Shown here: one piece after another, positions 24,875-34,708 of the stretch
Numbering within the stretch: the stretch's first letter is position 1
Layout of the letters: each line of letters begins with the position of its first letter
Assembly: GCA_964480455.1 (NCBI GenBank)
Contig: CAYZQI010000003.1
Location: 17,674 to 81,673, forward strand
DNA from: JAABSX01 sp964480455
GTDB taxonomy: Bacteria; Bacteroidota; Bacteroidia; Cytophagales; Microscillaceae
Direction of reading: 5' to 3'
Length of the DNA stretch: 64,000 nt
Position numbers and translations under genes: made by a program
The notes under the pieces: generated by a model
Told to the model about the DNA's origin: nothing
Database searches by the model: none
Seen by the model: only the letters and a program-made list of their open reading frames with translations

Positions 24875-25810
24875 TTAATTTGAATCAATAAATAATGAAC
24901 TAATAGACTCATACTCGTGCACTCTTCGGATAGCGGTTGCAAAAAGTTGTGCAACGTTGAGCACTTTAATCTTTTTAGACTCTCTGCGAAGTGGAATGGT
25001 ATTCGTAACTGCTACATCTTCTAATACTGAGTGTTCAAGATTTTCGTGGGCTTTCCCAGATAACAAAGGGTGTGTGCATACGGCACGTACACTTTTTGCT
25101 CCTTTTTCTTTGATAATCTCGGCGGCACGGCAGATAGTACCTCCTGTATCAATAATATCATCAACCAATATCACATTGGCTCCTTCTACATCACCAATGA
25201 CTTGCATTGAAGCTATCTCATTGGCACGTTTGCGATGCTTATCGCACACTACCATATCTGCATTGAACATTTTAGCATAATTTCTGGCTCTTCCTACGCC
25301 GCCTACATCTGGGGCTGCAAAAACTAGGTTGTCAAGCTGCAGGCTTTCTACATACGGTACAAATACAGCCGAACCATTGAGGTGATCCACAGGAAAATCA
25401 AAAAAGCCTTGTATTTGCCCTGCGTGCAAATCGCAGGTCATGAGCCTATCGGCACCTACCGAAGAGAGTAAATTGGCTACTACCTTGGCTGCGATAGCTA
25501 CCCTTGGTTTGTCTTTTCTGTCTTGGCGTGCATAGCCAAAATAAGGCATCACTACGGTAACATATTTTGCAGAGGCTCTGCGTGCAGCATCTATCATCAG
25601 GATAAGTTCCATGAGATTGTCAGCGGGAGGGAAAGTAGATTGGACAAGAAACACATCACAACCACGCACAGACTCTTCAAAAAAGGGAGACATCTCGCCA
25701 TCACTGAAGCGTTGAAGGGTCATCTTTCCAAGTGGCTTTCCATAGGCTTTGGCAATGTTTTCAGAAAGATAAAGAGATTCAGAACCTGAGAATATTTTTA
25801 CGGAAGCCAT
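24875..25810 (-). CDS. prs: Ribose-phosphate pyrophosphokinase
   Basis: 311 residues, a full-length class I PRPP synthetase that makes PRPP from ribose-5-phosphate and ATP for purine, pyrimidine, His, Trp and NAD synthesis. Motifs: FSDGEMSPFF near the N-terminus, ATP-binding YFGYARQDRK, metal-binding DLHAGQIQGFF, and the PRPP loop VDDIIDTGGTI. It lies upstream of rplY with about 70 bases between them, so one transcript is likely. Confidence 0.96.
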   Translation of the reverse strand: MASVKIFSGSESLYLSENIAKAYGKPLGKMTLQRFSDGEMSPFFEESVRGCDVFLVQSTFPPADNLMELILMIDAARRASAKYVTVVMPYFGYARQDRKDKPRVAIAAKVVANLLSSVGADRLMTCDLHAGQIQGFFDFPVDHLNGSAVFVPYVESLQLDNLVFAAPDVGGVGRARNYAKMFNADMVVCDKHRKRANEIASMQVIGDVEGANVILVDDIIDTGGTICRAAEIIKEKGAKSVRAVCTHPLLSGKAHENLEHSVLEDVAVTNTIPLRRESKKIKVLNVAQLFATAIRRVHEYESISSLFIDSN

Positions 25811-25849
25811 GTTCAGTTTATGCTAAATTGCTAATGCTATAAAATAAAA

Positions 25850-25878
25850 TTAACAATGCAAGGTGTTTGCATTGTTAA
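25850..25878 (-). terminator. Intrinsic terminator of tRNA-Gln
   Basis: TTAACAATGCAA and TTGCATTGTTAA form a perfect 12-bp stem with a 5-base loop. On the minus strand the stem is followed by a T-rich stretch (ATTTTATTTT), just downstream of the tRNA and upstream of prs. Confidence 0.8.
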
Positions 25879-25885
25879 CTTTCTG

Positions 25886-25958
25886 TTGGTCTACTAGGGC
25901 TCGAACCTAGACTCTTCTGAACCAAAATCAGACGTGTTGCCAGTTACACCATAGACCA
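25886..25958 (-). tRNA. tRNA-Gln (TTG anticodon)
   Basis: The minus strand reads TGGTCTATGGTGTAACTGGC at its 5' end. The acceptor stem TGGTCTA/TAGACCA has 7 pairs. The anticodon stem is TCTGA/TCAGA with loop TTTTGGT, giving anticodon TTG (Gln). The T arm TAGGTTCGAGCCCTA is intact. The CCA tail is not encoded, so it is added by nucleotidyltransferase. Confidence 0.95.
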
Positions 25959-25974
25959 TTTTTGTATTTATGTG

Positions 25975-26005
25975 CAAAGTTAGAAAGTTTTTTTTGAATT
26001 GCAAA
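25975..26005 (-). promoter_or_regulatory. Promoter of tRNA-Gln
   Basis: On the minus strand TTTG (26002-26005) is followed after 19 bases by TAACTTTG (25975-25982), a full match to the Bacteroidota promoter, about 17 bases before the tRNA 5' end. Confidence 0.75.
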
Positions 26006-26029
26006 ACTTGTCTAAAAAATTTTTAATTT

Positions 26030-27004
26030 TTATTTGGTTCTATCAATGGTAAACTGCACTAAATCCAGCAAAGCTTGTTTATGTTCAGAATTGGGAAAGG
26101 TAGCCAAGATTTCATTGGCTTCTTGCTGGAAGTATTTCATCACTTCTTGGGTGTAGGCAATACCTCCACTCTGCCTTACAAATTCTATGACCTCTTGTAC
26201 TTTACGTGGCTTATGGCTTTGATTTTTGACCAAGTTGATGATGCGTCTTTTATCACCTGAGCTGGCTTTGCTAAGGGCATAAATGAGCGGTAGGGTCATT
26301 TTTTTTTCTTTGATGTCAATGCCAAGGGGTTTGCCTATTTCAGCGGTGCCATAATCAAACAAATCATCTTTGATTTGGAATGCCATGCCTACTTTTTCGC
26401 CAAAAGCCTGTGCCTTTTTGATAGTGACTTCGTCTGCCCCTACCGAGCTAGCACCCACTCCACAGCAAGAGGCGATAAGTGAAGCCGTTTTTTGGCGGAT
26501 AATTTCATAATAGACCTCTTCGGTGATATCAAGTCGGCGTGCTTTTTCTATTTGTAGAAGTTCTCCTTCGCTCATCTCGCGTACTGCATTAGAGACAATT
26601 TGTAACAGTGTGAAATCACCATTATCAATAGAAAGCAGTAAACCTCGTGAAAGCAGAAAATCGCCTACTAATACAGCTATTTTATTTTTCCAGAGTGCAT
26701 TAATAGAGAAAAAGCCTCTTCGATAATTTGCCTCATCTACCACATCATCATGCACTAAAGTAGCAGTGTGCAAAAGCTCTATCAGGGCGGCACCCCTGTA
26801 GGTAGCGTCTATAATTTCACCACACGTACCTGCCATCAAAAAGACAAACATGGGTCTGATTTGCTTGCCTTTTCTTCTTACGATATAGCCCATGATTTTA
26901 TCGAGCAGTGAAACTTCTGTTTTCATATACCCTCTAAACTTCTCTTCAAAGAGTTTCATCTCTTCTTGAATAGGGGCTTTTATATCTTGTATTTTGGTTT
27001 TCAT
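26030..27004 (-). CDS. Polyprenyl diphosphate synthase
   Basis: A 324-residue trans-isoprenyl diphosphate synthase that lengthens allylic diphosphates with isopentenyl diphosphate, probably for the menaquinone side chain. The first Asp-rich motif is in LVHDDVVDEANYRRG near residue 82-96 and the second is IKDDLFDYG. The first motif is of the DDxxD type without the extra residues of FPP synthases, which fits a long-chain product. Product length cannot be fixed by eye. Confidence 0.92.
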   Translation of the reverse strand: MKTKIQDIKAPIQEEMKLFEEKFRGYMKTEVSLLDKIMGYIVRRKGKQIRPMFVFLMAGTCGEIIDATYRGAALIELLHTATLVHDDVVDEANYRRGFFSINALWKNKIAVLVGDFLLSRGLLLSIDNGDFTLLQIVSNAVREMSEGELLQIEKARRLDITEEVYYEIIRQKTASLIASCCGVGASSVGADEVTIKKAQAFGEKVGMAFQIKDDLFDYGTAEIGKPLGIDIKEKKMTLPLIYALSKASSGDKRRIINLVKNQSHKPRKVQEVIEFVRQSGGIAYTQEVMKYFQQEANEILATFPNSEHKQALLDLVQFTIDRTK

Positions 27005-27622
27005 ATATTCTTTGCTGTAGAACTTATTATTTTTTTATGTTTTGAGACTTCATTCCACACACTTAGTTTACCAATAAAAAAATCACAAAACATACTATAA
27101 TGAAGTGTTTAAAAGTTTAGTTTGGTATGAAAACTATTAAATAGGTGTTAAAAATGAATTATGCTAAGATTGTTTAGCCAAATTACACGCCTGCCATTGT
27201 GCCCGATCCCAATGTAGTGGTATTTTGCTGTAAATATACACTAAAAGCAATGGATTAGCCAAATTTTAGTTTTGAAGGCTTAGCATTCCTCCCAGACCAT
27301 TCAATGGTGAACCTGCTCAGTGCAGTGTTATCTAGTGCAAACAAACACAAGTATTTGCAGAAAATCTTTTCACACAAAATATAATCTACTGGCTCCTTTT
27401 TATCAACTCAATGCCACAAACTAACCACAGGGGATAGCGTTAATCCTTTTGCTACCTAAGGCAATTTGTTTGAACTTCACATTTTTTCTTTAATTTTGGT
27501 TTTGTAATGATGTTTAGTAATAATTTAAAAATCACACAACACATTTCTACAAGAAAATCATTGATTTTCAGTTAATTGTAACCTAATAAATCAATCTCCC
27601 ATCTTTTATTTATCTAAAATCT
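27005..27622. other. Long intergenic region, no gene seen
   Basis: About 620 bases between divergent genes. I find no convincing frame on either strand and no recognisable decayed gene. The right end holds a good predicted promoter (27469-27498) for the amidohydrolase. The middle part (27170-27470) has slightly higher GC than the rest and could be old, decayed coding sequence. Confidence 0.6.
27469..27498 (+). promoter_or_regulatory. Predicted promoter upstream of the amidohydrolase
   Basis: TTTG at 27469-27472 and TAATTTTG at 27491-27498 with an 18-base spacer match the Bacteroidota consensus. This would leave a leader of about 120 bases before the ATG at 27623. Confidence 0.5.
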
Positions 27623-29275
27623 ATGAAAAAATTATACTTCTTGTTTGTGCTTGCATTGTGCTGGTCTTGCCAATCTCCCACCAAAGTAGATTTAATTGTT
27701 CACAATGCCATGGTCTATACGGTTGATGACACATTCAGCACTGCTGAGGCATTTGCCGTCAAAGATGGTAAATTTGTTGCCATTGGAAAATCTACTGATA
27801 TACGCTCAAAATACAGTGCCGAAAAAATAATAGATGCCCAAGGCAAGGCAGTCTATCCAGGTTTGATAGATGCACATTGTCATTTCTACAGATATGGAGA
27901 GGTGCTCCAGAGCGTCGATTTGGTAGGCACAACCTCTTACCAAGAAGTGATAGAACGCATACAAACTTTTAGAGCCAAAAACCCTGACCAAAGTTGGATA
28001 ACTGGGCACGGCTGGGACCAGAACGACTGGGATACACAAAGCTTCCCTAACAAAATGCCCTTAGATACACTCTTTGAAGAAATACCCGTTTACCTTTCAA
28101 GAATAGACGGACACGCTGCACTCGTTAATCAAAAAGCTCTTGAGCTGGCAGGCATCAGCGAAAACACGCCTGACATAGAAGGCGGACTCATCGAAAAAAA
28201 AGAAGGCAAACTGACGGGCATCTTGATAGACAATGCCAAAAAATTGGTAAGTGATAAAATACCAGCGGTTACCCCCAAAGAGATGGAGAAAATTTTGTTT
28301 GAGGCACAAGAAAAATGCTTTGCCGTAGGGCTAACCAGTGTGCAAGATGCCGGGCTACCACGCAAAATTTTAGAAATGATAGACCAGATGAACAAAGCAA
28401 AAACGCTACAAATGCGCATCTATGCCATGGTAGGCAACAATGCTCAAGACGTAGATTATTACTTAAACAAAGGAGCTTACAAAACCGAATTTCTCAGCAT
28501 CAGGTCTGTAAAAGTGTATGCCGATGGAGCACTGGGCTCGCGTGGTGCTTGCTTGCTGAAGCCCTACCATGATGCTCCACAACAAAATGGCTTTCTGCTC
28601 TCAAGCCCTGAACAAATGCAAATTTGGATTGAAAAAATAGCTCAAAAAGGCTTTCAAATCAATACGCATTGCATTGGCGACTCTGCCAACCGCATTATTT
28701 TAGACCTCTACGCCCAGCAACTCAAAGGTAAAAATGACCAACGCTGGCGCATAGAACATGCCCAGGTCATCGCTCCTGAAGATTTTGATAAGTTTGGTAA
28801 ATATGCCATTATCCCCTCTGTGCAGCCTACACACGCCACTTCGGATATGTTTTGGGCAATTGATAGGCTAGGTAAAGAACGCCTCCGTGGAGCTTATGCC
28901 TACCAAGACCTGTTGAAACAAAATCAGATGCTTGCACTTGGAAGTGATTTTCCTGTAGAAGACATCAACCCTCTTTATGGTTTTTATGCTGCCGTAGCCC
29001 GCAAAGATGACAAGGGCAATCCTGTTGATGGCTTCCAAATGGAAAATGCCCTCAGTCGCGAAGATGCTTTGCGTGGTATGACCATCTGGGCGGCTTTTGC
29101 AGCTTTTGAAGAAAAAGAAAAAGGCAGTATTGAAATAGGAAAACTGGCTGATTTTGTCATCTTAGAAAAAGATATTCTCAAAATACCTGAGGCAGAGATT
29201 CGTAGCGTAAAAGTAAATCAAACCTACTTGGGTGGAAAAATGGCATACAATCGTGCCAATGAGGTGAAGCAATAG
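27623..29275 (+). CDS. Amidohydrolase family lipoprotein (YtcJ-like)
   Basis: 550 residues. A lipoprotein signal with lipobox LCWSC (Cys at about residue 16) suggests membrane anchoring outside the cytoplasm. The amidohydrolase 3 domain follows: the metal-binding HxH in LIDAHCHF, then INTHCIGDSANR, RIEHAQVIAP, and the final Asp in LALGSDFPVEDINP. The LADFVILEKDIL segment near the C-terminus is typical of YtcJ-like exoenzymes. The family hydrolyses amide or ester bonds; the substrate is unknown. It stands alone on the plus strand. Confidence 0.92.
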   Translation: MKKLYFLFVLALCWSCQSPTKVDLIVHNAMVYTVDDTFSTAEAFAVKDGKFVAIGKSTDIRSKYSAEKIIDAQGKAVYPGLIDAHCHFYRYGEVLQSVDLVGTTSYQEVIERIQTFRAKNPDQSWITGHGWDQNDWDTQSFPNKMPLDTLFEEIPVYLSRIDGHAALVNQKALELAGISENTPDIEGGLIEKKEGKLTGILIDNAKKLVSDKIPAVTPKEMEKILFEAQEKCFAVGLTSVQDAGLPRKILEMIDQMNKAKTLQMRIYAMVGNNAQDVDYYLNKGAYKTEFLSIRSVKVYADGALGSRGACLLKPYHDAPQQNGFLLSSPEQMQIWIEKIAQKGFQINTHCIGDSANRIILDLYAQQLKGKNDQRWRIEHAQVIAPEDFDKFGKYAIIPSVQPTHATSDMFWAIDRLGKERLRGAYAYQDLLKQNQMLALGSDFPVEDINPLYGFYAAVARKDDKGNPVDGFQMENALSREDALRGMTIWAAFAAFEEKEKGSIEIGKLADFVILEKDILKIPEAEIRSVKVNQTYLGGKMAYNRANEVKQ

Positions 29276-29729
29276 CGCTGTTACTCTTGGATTTTCAATA
29301 ACCAGGTAGTAGAAAAAAACGAAATAAACCATGGCCTGGTCGCTTTTACTCGCTATGCAAGCCAAGAGGGCTGAGCGAAGGTCAAAGCTATGAAGTGGGC
29401 AACACACTTATCAGTAAAGATAATATTTGGCACTGACACTGCCCAGCTTTTTATGCAGCCCCCGAAAAAAGACTCGCAAAAGAATTTTATTAAGCGCGTT
29501 TTTATCATTGTTTCCAGACAAGTGTTGCTATGATGCTAGGCACAGCCAAGAGCAGATGCCCGAAAGATATAAGTAAATGATGAATTATGAAATTTGATTT
29601 TTTAAAGTTTTCATTTTTCTGTCCTTATGAATAAATTTATCAGTTAAAATTTATTTTATTTGCTTGTGGTATGATTTTTACTAATTTTTTTCGTAATTGG
29701 TGTAAAATTTAGCTTTGCCAAAAAACCAA
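29276..29729. other. Intergenic region, no gene seen
   Basis: About 450 bases. The first 270 bases have coding-like composition but stops in all frames, so it may be a decayed gene, but I cannot identify it. A TAGCTTTG box at 29710-29717 lies just before the ATG of the next gene; its -33 partner is poor. Confidence 0.5.
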
Positions 29730-31910
29730 ATGAGAATCACTCCATTAAATCTGTTTACAATCAATACCAACTTGAAAACCACCGTGACTTGTTTTTATGT
29801 TCTTCTCATTGGCATACTCTGGGGTTGTGAGGCAAAGTTACTCAAGCAACAAGCCCTTAGGCATGCGCAAAATGGTATCATTAACCTGAGCAAATGGGAT
29901 ATTGAGCAAGAAAAAATCATTGACCTCAATGGCGAATGGGCTTTTTATTGGCAAACATTCAACCAAGAGGAAGTGCCCAATACCAACCCTGACTACGTTC
30001 AGGTGCCTTCCTCTTGGAATCACTACCCTTCTAATGATAAAAAATCAGCCTTTGGTTATGGTACTTATCATCTCAAAATTATTTTACCAAAAAAAAGACC
30101 TCCTCTCGCTTTCAAACTTCTCTCTCTGGGTACTGCCTACTCACTTTATGCCAATGGCAAAGAGATAGCGCAGAGCGGCACCGTGGGCACACAAAGAAGC
30201 ACTACTATCCCTTACACGCTGCCTCAGGTATGCCACTTAGATAATCCCTCTGATACAGTACATATTGCCATACAAGTTGCCAACTTCCATCATCGCAAAG
30301 GTGGTTTTTGGTACAGTATTCAGCTCGGCGAAACTGCACAGATTCAGCGCAGTAGAGATAGATTAATTGCCATAGATTTGCTTCTGGCAGGCTGCCTACT
30401 GATTATGGCTTTCTATCATTTGGGAATTTATGCTTTTCGTAAGCAAGACCACTCAGTGCTTTACTTTAGTTTAGTAAGCCTTATTTTTGTGGTTCATACC
30501 TTGATTACAGATGAGCGGTATTTATTGCATCTTTTTCCTGAGATTTCGTGGCAACTTGCCATACGTGCAGAATACCTTACTGTGTATTTGGGGTTTTCTT
30601 TTTACATTATGTTCTTTCACTCTATTTTTCCGCGTGAGTTTTCAAAAAATGTAATGCGTTGGTCAAAAGGGATAGGTTGGCTACTCTCATCAGTTGTCTT
30701 ATTTGCCCCTGTGTATTTGTTTAGCTATACCCTTGACCTGATGCAGCTACTGATGCTTACGGTGGGGGTGTATGTTTGCTACGCGCTTATCTTGGCGGTC
30801 AATCAGAAGCGTGAGGCCTCTAAGGTTTTTCTGTTGGGCTTTTTGATTTTTTCGGCTACACTTATGAACGACTTGCTATCCAATGCCAATATCATACAAA
30901 CGGGCAGGTGGGTATCGCTGGGGTTTCTTATTTTTACATTTTCTCAGGCCATTGTGCTTTCTATCCGTTATGCACGCTCTTTTAGTGCTATAGAAGAACT
31001 TACTGCCGACCTTGAGCAGCGTGTAGATAAACGTACCCAAGAGATAAGTCAGAAAAACCTCGAACTAGAGCAGCAAAAAAATGAAATTATTAGAAAAACT
31101 GAAATTATAGAGAAAAAAAACCAAAATATCACGGCTAGTATCAATTATGCCAGCCGCATCCAGAAAGCCATCATTGGTAATGAAGACGCAGTTAGTTCTA
31201 ATTTTAAAGATTCATTTATACTTATCAAGCCTAAAGATATTGTTTCGGGTGATTTTTATTGGTACACCGAGGTAAAACGCTCGGGCATTATCAAAGAAAC
31301 CGAAGAGCGGCAGTCTATCTACTTTAAAATTATCGCTGCTGCCGATTGCACAGGACACGGCATACCAGGTGCATTTATGACCGTAATGGGCAATGCACTT
31401 TTAGATGAAATCATCAACGAGAACAAAGTAACCAATCCTAGCCGTATCCTTTCAGTGCTTGACCGCAAACTACTCATGAAGCTCCAGCAGCACAATGTCA
31501 ATGATGGAATGGACATAGCCATGCTTATTTTTGATGAAGAAAATCACCAAGTAAACTTTGCAGGGGCAAATAATCCGCTCTACTATGTCAGAAATGGGGA
31601 AATGCACCAAATCAAAGGCACAAAGTTTCCAATAGGTAGTACACAATACAAGACCAAGAAAAAATTTGAGAATCATTTGATTGATTACCAGCCAGGTGAT
31701 ACTTTTTACATCTTTACAGATGGCTTTCAAGACCAGTTTGGTGGAGAAGAAGGCAGGAAATACTACAAAAAACAGTTCAGAGAATTGCTGCTTTCTATAA
31801 GCAATTTACCCATGAAAGAGCAAAAAAACTATCTTGAAGAAGATCTCAAAAAATGGCAGGGTGACCAACCACAAACTGATGATATTTTGGTGATAGGCAT
31901 TAAGACTTAG
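29730..31910 (+). CDS. 7TM sensor SpoIIE-type PP2C phosphatase
   Basis: About 726 residues from the ATG at 29730; a TTG at 29715 would add five. An N-terminal signal or lipoprotein-like segment (LLIGILWGC) is followed by a jelly-roll sensor domain that looks like the sugar-binding domain of GH2 enzymes (LNGEWAFYW, VQVPSSWNHY), then seven membrane helices (about 215-410) of the 7TMR-DISM type, a coiled coil (about 425-465), and a PP2C/SpoIIE domain (about 475-726). Metal-binding Asp residues are visible in GDFYWY, AADCTGHGIPGAFMT and DGFQDQFGG. It should dephosphorylate Ser/Thr partners, often anti-sigma antagonists, in response to an external ligand. No STAS or anti-sigma gene is adjacent. 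Confidence 0.88.
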   Translation: MRITPLNLFTINTNLKTTVTCFYVLLIGILWGCEAKLLKQQALRHAQNGIINLSKWDIEQEKIIDLNGEWAFYWQTFNQEEVPNTNPDYVQVPSSWNHYPSNDKKSAFGYGTYHLKIILPKKRPPLAFKLLSLGTAYSLYANGKEIAQSGTVGTQRSTTIPYTLPQVCHLDNPSDTVHIAIQVANFHHRKGGFWYSIQLGETAQIQRSRDRLIAIDLLLAGCLLIMAFYHLGIYAFRKQDHSVLYFSLVSLIFVVHTLITDERYLLHLFPEISWQLAIRAEYLTVYLGFSFYIMFFHSIFPREFSKNVMRWSKGIGWLLSSVVLFAPVYLFSYTLDLMQLLMLTVGVYVCYALILAVNQKREASKVFLLGFLIFSATLMNDLLSNANIIQTGRWVSLGFLIFTFSQAIVLSIRYARSFSAIEELTADLEQRVDKRTQEISQKNLELEQQKNEIIRKTEIIEKKNQNITASINYASRIQKAIIGNEDAVSSNFKDSFILIKPKDIVSGDFYWYTEVKRSGIIKETEERQSIYFKIIAAADCTGHGIPGAFMTVMGNALLDEIINENKVTNPSRILSVLDRKLLMKLQQHNVNDGMDIAMLIFDEENHQVNFAGANNPLYYVRNGEMHQIKGTKFPIGSTQYKTKKKFENHLIDYQPGDTFYIFTDGFQDQFGGEEGRKYYKKQFRELLLSISNLPMKEQKNYLEEDLKKWQGDQPQTDDILVIGIKT

Positions 31911-31985
31911 TTTTACCACAAGCACACAAATTCTCTAAGGAACTATTTAGGCTCGTATGCTTGTGATAGAATTGGGTTCTTAAAT

Positions 31986-32396
31986 TTAATGCACATCTTC
32001 TCCTGTTATTTCATATTCTAGCTTATCGGCAGTTTCGGCAATCTCATGAATCATGTACTTAATTTCTTCTTCTGTGGCAAGGTCATACTTGATAGAGGTC
32101 ATCAACTCGAGATAATCTTCGTCAGTAATGGTTATTTTTGAGTATCCTAGTTCATAGTTCATTTCAAGCATCCTGCGAAAGTTCACATCAGGAAACTCGT
32201 GTAAACGGCAGATGGTTGAAGTAAAAATGAGCATCAGTCCAGCTTCACGCTCAGTAAGAATTCCTCTAATGCTTTGAAAGCGCCCTTCATCAAGGGGAAT
32301 CGTCAAGATGACAGTATCATCTGAGTATTCTGTGTAGTTCCCGTTTAGTTCGTGGGCTAAATTTTCTAAATAGCCTTTTACGTTTTTCTCTTCCAT
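31986..32396 (-). CDS. Small acidic protein, YbjN/CesT-like
   Basis: 136 residues, acidic, with an alpha/beta pattern (LTIPLDEGRFQSIRG, then LMLIFTSTICRL, then helices ending in AETADKLEYEITGEDVH) that resembles YbjN or type III chaperone-like folds. I cannot assign a specific role. It lies alone on the minus strand between the phosphatase and accA. Confidence 0.75.
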   Translation of the reverse strand: MEEKNVKGYLENLAHELNGNYTEYSDDTVILTIPLDEGRFQSIRGILTEREAGLMLIFTSTICRLHEFPDVNFRRMLEMNYELGYSKITITDEDYLELMTSIKYDLATEEEIKYMIHEIAETADKLEYEITGEDVH

Positions 32397-32608
32397 TGTT
32401 GTATTGAGTGAGTGTTTTGAAAAAATATTGTTTTATATGATAAATTGCTTTCAAGAAGATAACAAAATTTGTACTAAATCTTAGAAAAGTTGCCTTTACT
32501 TAGATTTTCGGTTAAAATAATATTTTTTATTTAAAAAATGAAATTTTTACTCAATTCTTTTCACGCCACACACTTTTATACTACCGAAAGTAACTCGCCT
32601 TTATATGC

Positions 32609-32651
32609 AAAAACCCAAGTATCTCCTTTGGAAAGAGGAAGTACTTGGGCT
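32609..32651 (-). terminator. Terminator of accA
   Basis: CCCAAGTA (32614-32621) pairs with TACTTGGG (32642-32649), with extra pairing of TTCC/GGA in the interior. On the minus strand the stem runs into TTTTTG. It lies 24 bases past the accA stop. Confidence 0.75.
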
Positions 32652-32674
32652 TAGTTATTTTGTATTTGTATATT

Positions 32675-33628
32675 TTATTCTATGAACACTCCCATGCTAC
32701 AAAATTTATCAATACGTTGGTTGATTCTTTCCTCTGTACTCATTTTACCAAGTATTTCTAACTCAGCGAGTAAGGTTGTTTTGACGCTTTGATATACTTT
32801 GGTAGGGTTGGTATGTGCACCTGCTAACGGTTCGGGAATGATACCATCTATTAGCCCAAAACCAAGCATATCTTTGGCTGTAAGTTTGAGGGCTTGGGCA
32901 GCTTGTTCTTTGTATTCCCAGCTTCGCCACAAGATAGAAGAGCAAGACTCAGGCGATATGACAGAGTACCAAGTATTTTCCAGCATCAATACTCTGTCGC
33001 CAATCGCAATACCCAACGCGCCTCCTGAAGCGCCTTCACCTATGATGATACAAATTACGGGCACTTTGAGCATAAACATTTCTTGTATATTGCGTGCAAT
33101 TGCCTCTGCTTGCCCTCTTTCTTCTGCACCTATACCAGGAAATGCTCCGGGGGTATCAATCAGCGTAACAATGGGTTTGTTGAATTTTTCAGCCATTTTC
33201 ATAAGTCTGAGTGCTTTTCTGTAGCCTTCGGGGTTTGCCATGCCAAAGTTACGCAACTGCCTTTGCTTGGTGTTGCGCCCTTTTTGCTGCCCCACAAACA
33301 TTATGGTTTGCCCTTCTACAGTACCTAGCCCTCCTACCATGGCGAGGTCGTCAGCTACGTTTCGGTCGCCGTGTAGTTCAATAAAATCTTCACAGATGGT
33401 ATTAATGTAATCAAGTGTGTAGGGTCGCTCGCTGTGCCGAGAGAGTTGCACTTTTTGCCACCTTGTGAGGTTTTGGTAAGTACCCGTCTTTAATTTTTGT
33501 ATATTGGCTTCTAAGGCAGTGATTGCCTCCTGAATACTGTCATCTTTTGTTTGTTGAGTGGCAAACTCCTTCATCTTTACCAGTTTTTCTTCAAGGTCGG
33601 CAATGGGCTTTTCAAAATCCAATAACAT
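32675..33628 (-). CDS. accA: Acetyl-CoA carboxylase carboxyltransferase alpha subunit
   Basis: 317 residues, full length. It transfers the carboxyl group from biotin to acetyl-CoA to make malonyl-CoA, with AccD. The N-terminal coiled segment FEKPIADLEEKLVKMK and the crotonase-like core with TLIDTPGAFPGIGAEERGQ and IGEGASGGALGIAIGD are diagnostic. The conserved SVISPESCSSILWR segment is present. It is a single gene; accD, accB and accC are not in the window. Confidence 0.97.
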   Translation of the reverse strand: MLLDFEKPIADLEEKLVKMKEFATQQTKDDSIQEAITALEANIQKLKTGTYQNLTRWQKVQLSRHSERPYTLDYINTICEDFIELHGDRNVADDLAMVGGLGTVEGQTIMFVGQQKGRNTKQRQLRNFGMANPEGYRKALRLMKMAEKFNKPIVTLIDTPGAFPGIGAEERGQAEAIARNIQEMFMLKVPVICIIIGEGASGGALGIAIGDRVLMLENTWYSVISPESCSSILWRSWEYKEQAAQALKLTAKDMLGFGLIDGIIPEPLAGAHTNPTKVYQSVKTTLLAELEILGKMSTEERINQRIDKFCSMGVFIE

Positions 33629-33812
33629 ATTTTCTTTGTTTTATCCACTTTAAATTTAATTACCGCAAAATTACTTAATTTTTGGTTATTTTTTATTTAT
33701 TGGAGGAGGCTTCATTTATAGTTTCATTGACAAAGCAAATGGCTGTATCTTTATTACTCATAGGGTAGTGGGTTTAGGTGGGAGAGCGATTAGAAATAAT
33801 TTTTATTTTACT

Positions 33813-33848
33813 AAAAAACCTACCTAGCAATGTACTAAGTAGGTTTTT
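33813..33848 (-). terminator. Intrinsic terminator between tsf and accA
   Basis: AAAAAACCTACCTAG pairs with CTAAGTAGGTTTTT around a short loop; the stem has one mismatch and ends in A/T tracts on both sides, so it could work in either direction. It lies 30 bases past the tsf stop. Confidence 0.8.
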
Positions 33849-33877
33849 GAAATTATGGAAAAATTTATCTTTGTTGT

Positions 33878-34708
33878 TTATCCTATTTCTATGCGTTTAA
33901 AGCCTTTGATGCTAAGGTCTGCACTCACCTCTTTGAGCAATTGCGCTATGTTTTTAGAGTTATCTTTTACAAAATCTTGGTGAAGCAAGGTATTGTCTTT
34001 GTAGAATTTTTTTAACTTGCCTTCCGCAATTCTATCTACTATGTTGGCAGGTTTGCCTTCTTGTAGTGCTTGTTCTCTACCTATTTCCGTTTCGCGGTCT
34101 TTGATGTCTTGGGGCACATCATCTTCACTAAGGGCTACGGGCTTCATAGCGGCTATTTGCATGGCGATGTCTTTGCCTAAGTTAGTAACATCATTTGTAC
34201 CTATGCCATTCATACCCAGCAAAACACCTAGTTTTTTATTAGAGTGTAAGTAGGTTACTACGTTTTCTGCTTGCATCACTTCATAGGCAGAAACCTCTAT
34301 TTTTTCACCGATTTTACCCATAAAATCTGTGATGTAATCTGCTACTGGTCGGCCTTCTACTTGTGTAGCAAGTAGTGCCTCTGTGTCGGCAGGTTTTTGG
34401 CTTACGGCTGCATTGAGTACTGTATTGCTAAGTTGAATAAACTCTTCATTTTTAGCGACAAAATCTGTTTCACAGTTGAGTGCAATCAATACCGCCTCTG
34501 TGTTTTCGCTGTTGCTGTGCAGGGCTACTACCCCTTCTGTGGTTTCGCGGTCAGCACGTTTGGCTGAAATTTTTTGACCTTTTTTGCGTAAGATGGTTAC
34601 TGCCTCCTCAAAATTACCATTGGCTTCTTCGAGGGCTTTTTTACAATCCATCATACCTGCGCCTGTCATTTTACGCAGTTGGTTTACGTCTTTGGCAGAG
34701 ATTGACAT
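33878..34708 (-). CDS. tsf: Translation elongation factor Ts
   Basis: 276 residues. It exchanges GDP on EF-Tu. The N-terminal UBA-like domain VNQLRKMTGAGMMDCKKALE is diagnostic, followed by the core with LNCETDFVAKNEEF. It follows rpsB with about 300 bases between them, which is longer than in many genomes and includes its own predicted promoter. Confidence 0.97.
   Translation of the reverse strand: MSISAKDVNQLRKMTGAGMMDCKKALEEANGNFEEAVTILRKKGQKISAKRADRETTEGVVALHSNSENTEAVLIALNCETDFVAKNEEFIQLSNTVLNAAVSQKPADTEALLATQVEGRPVADYITDFMGKIGEKIEVSAYEVMQAENVVTYLHSNKKLGVLLGMNGIGTNDVTNLGKDIAMQIAAMKPVALSEDDVPQDIKDRETEIGREQALQEGKPANIVDRIAEGKLKKFYKDNTLLHQDFVKDNSKNIAQLLKEVSADLSIKGFKRIEIG

Noticed and set aside
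27005..27622. Decayed gene in the long intergenic region
   Set aside because: No family could be recognised in any frame; only composition hints at it.
32799..33224. Plus-strand frame of 141 codons opposite accA
   Set aside because: It is the antisense shadow of a full-length, well-conserved accA gene.
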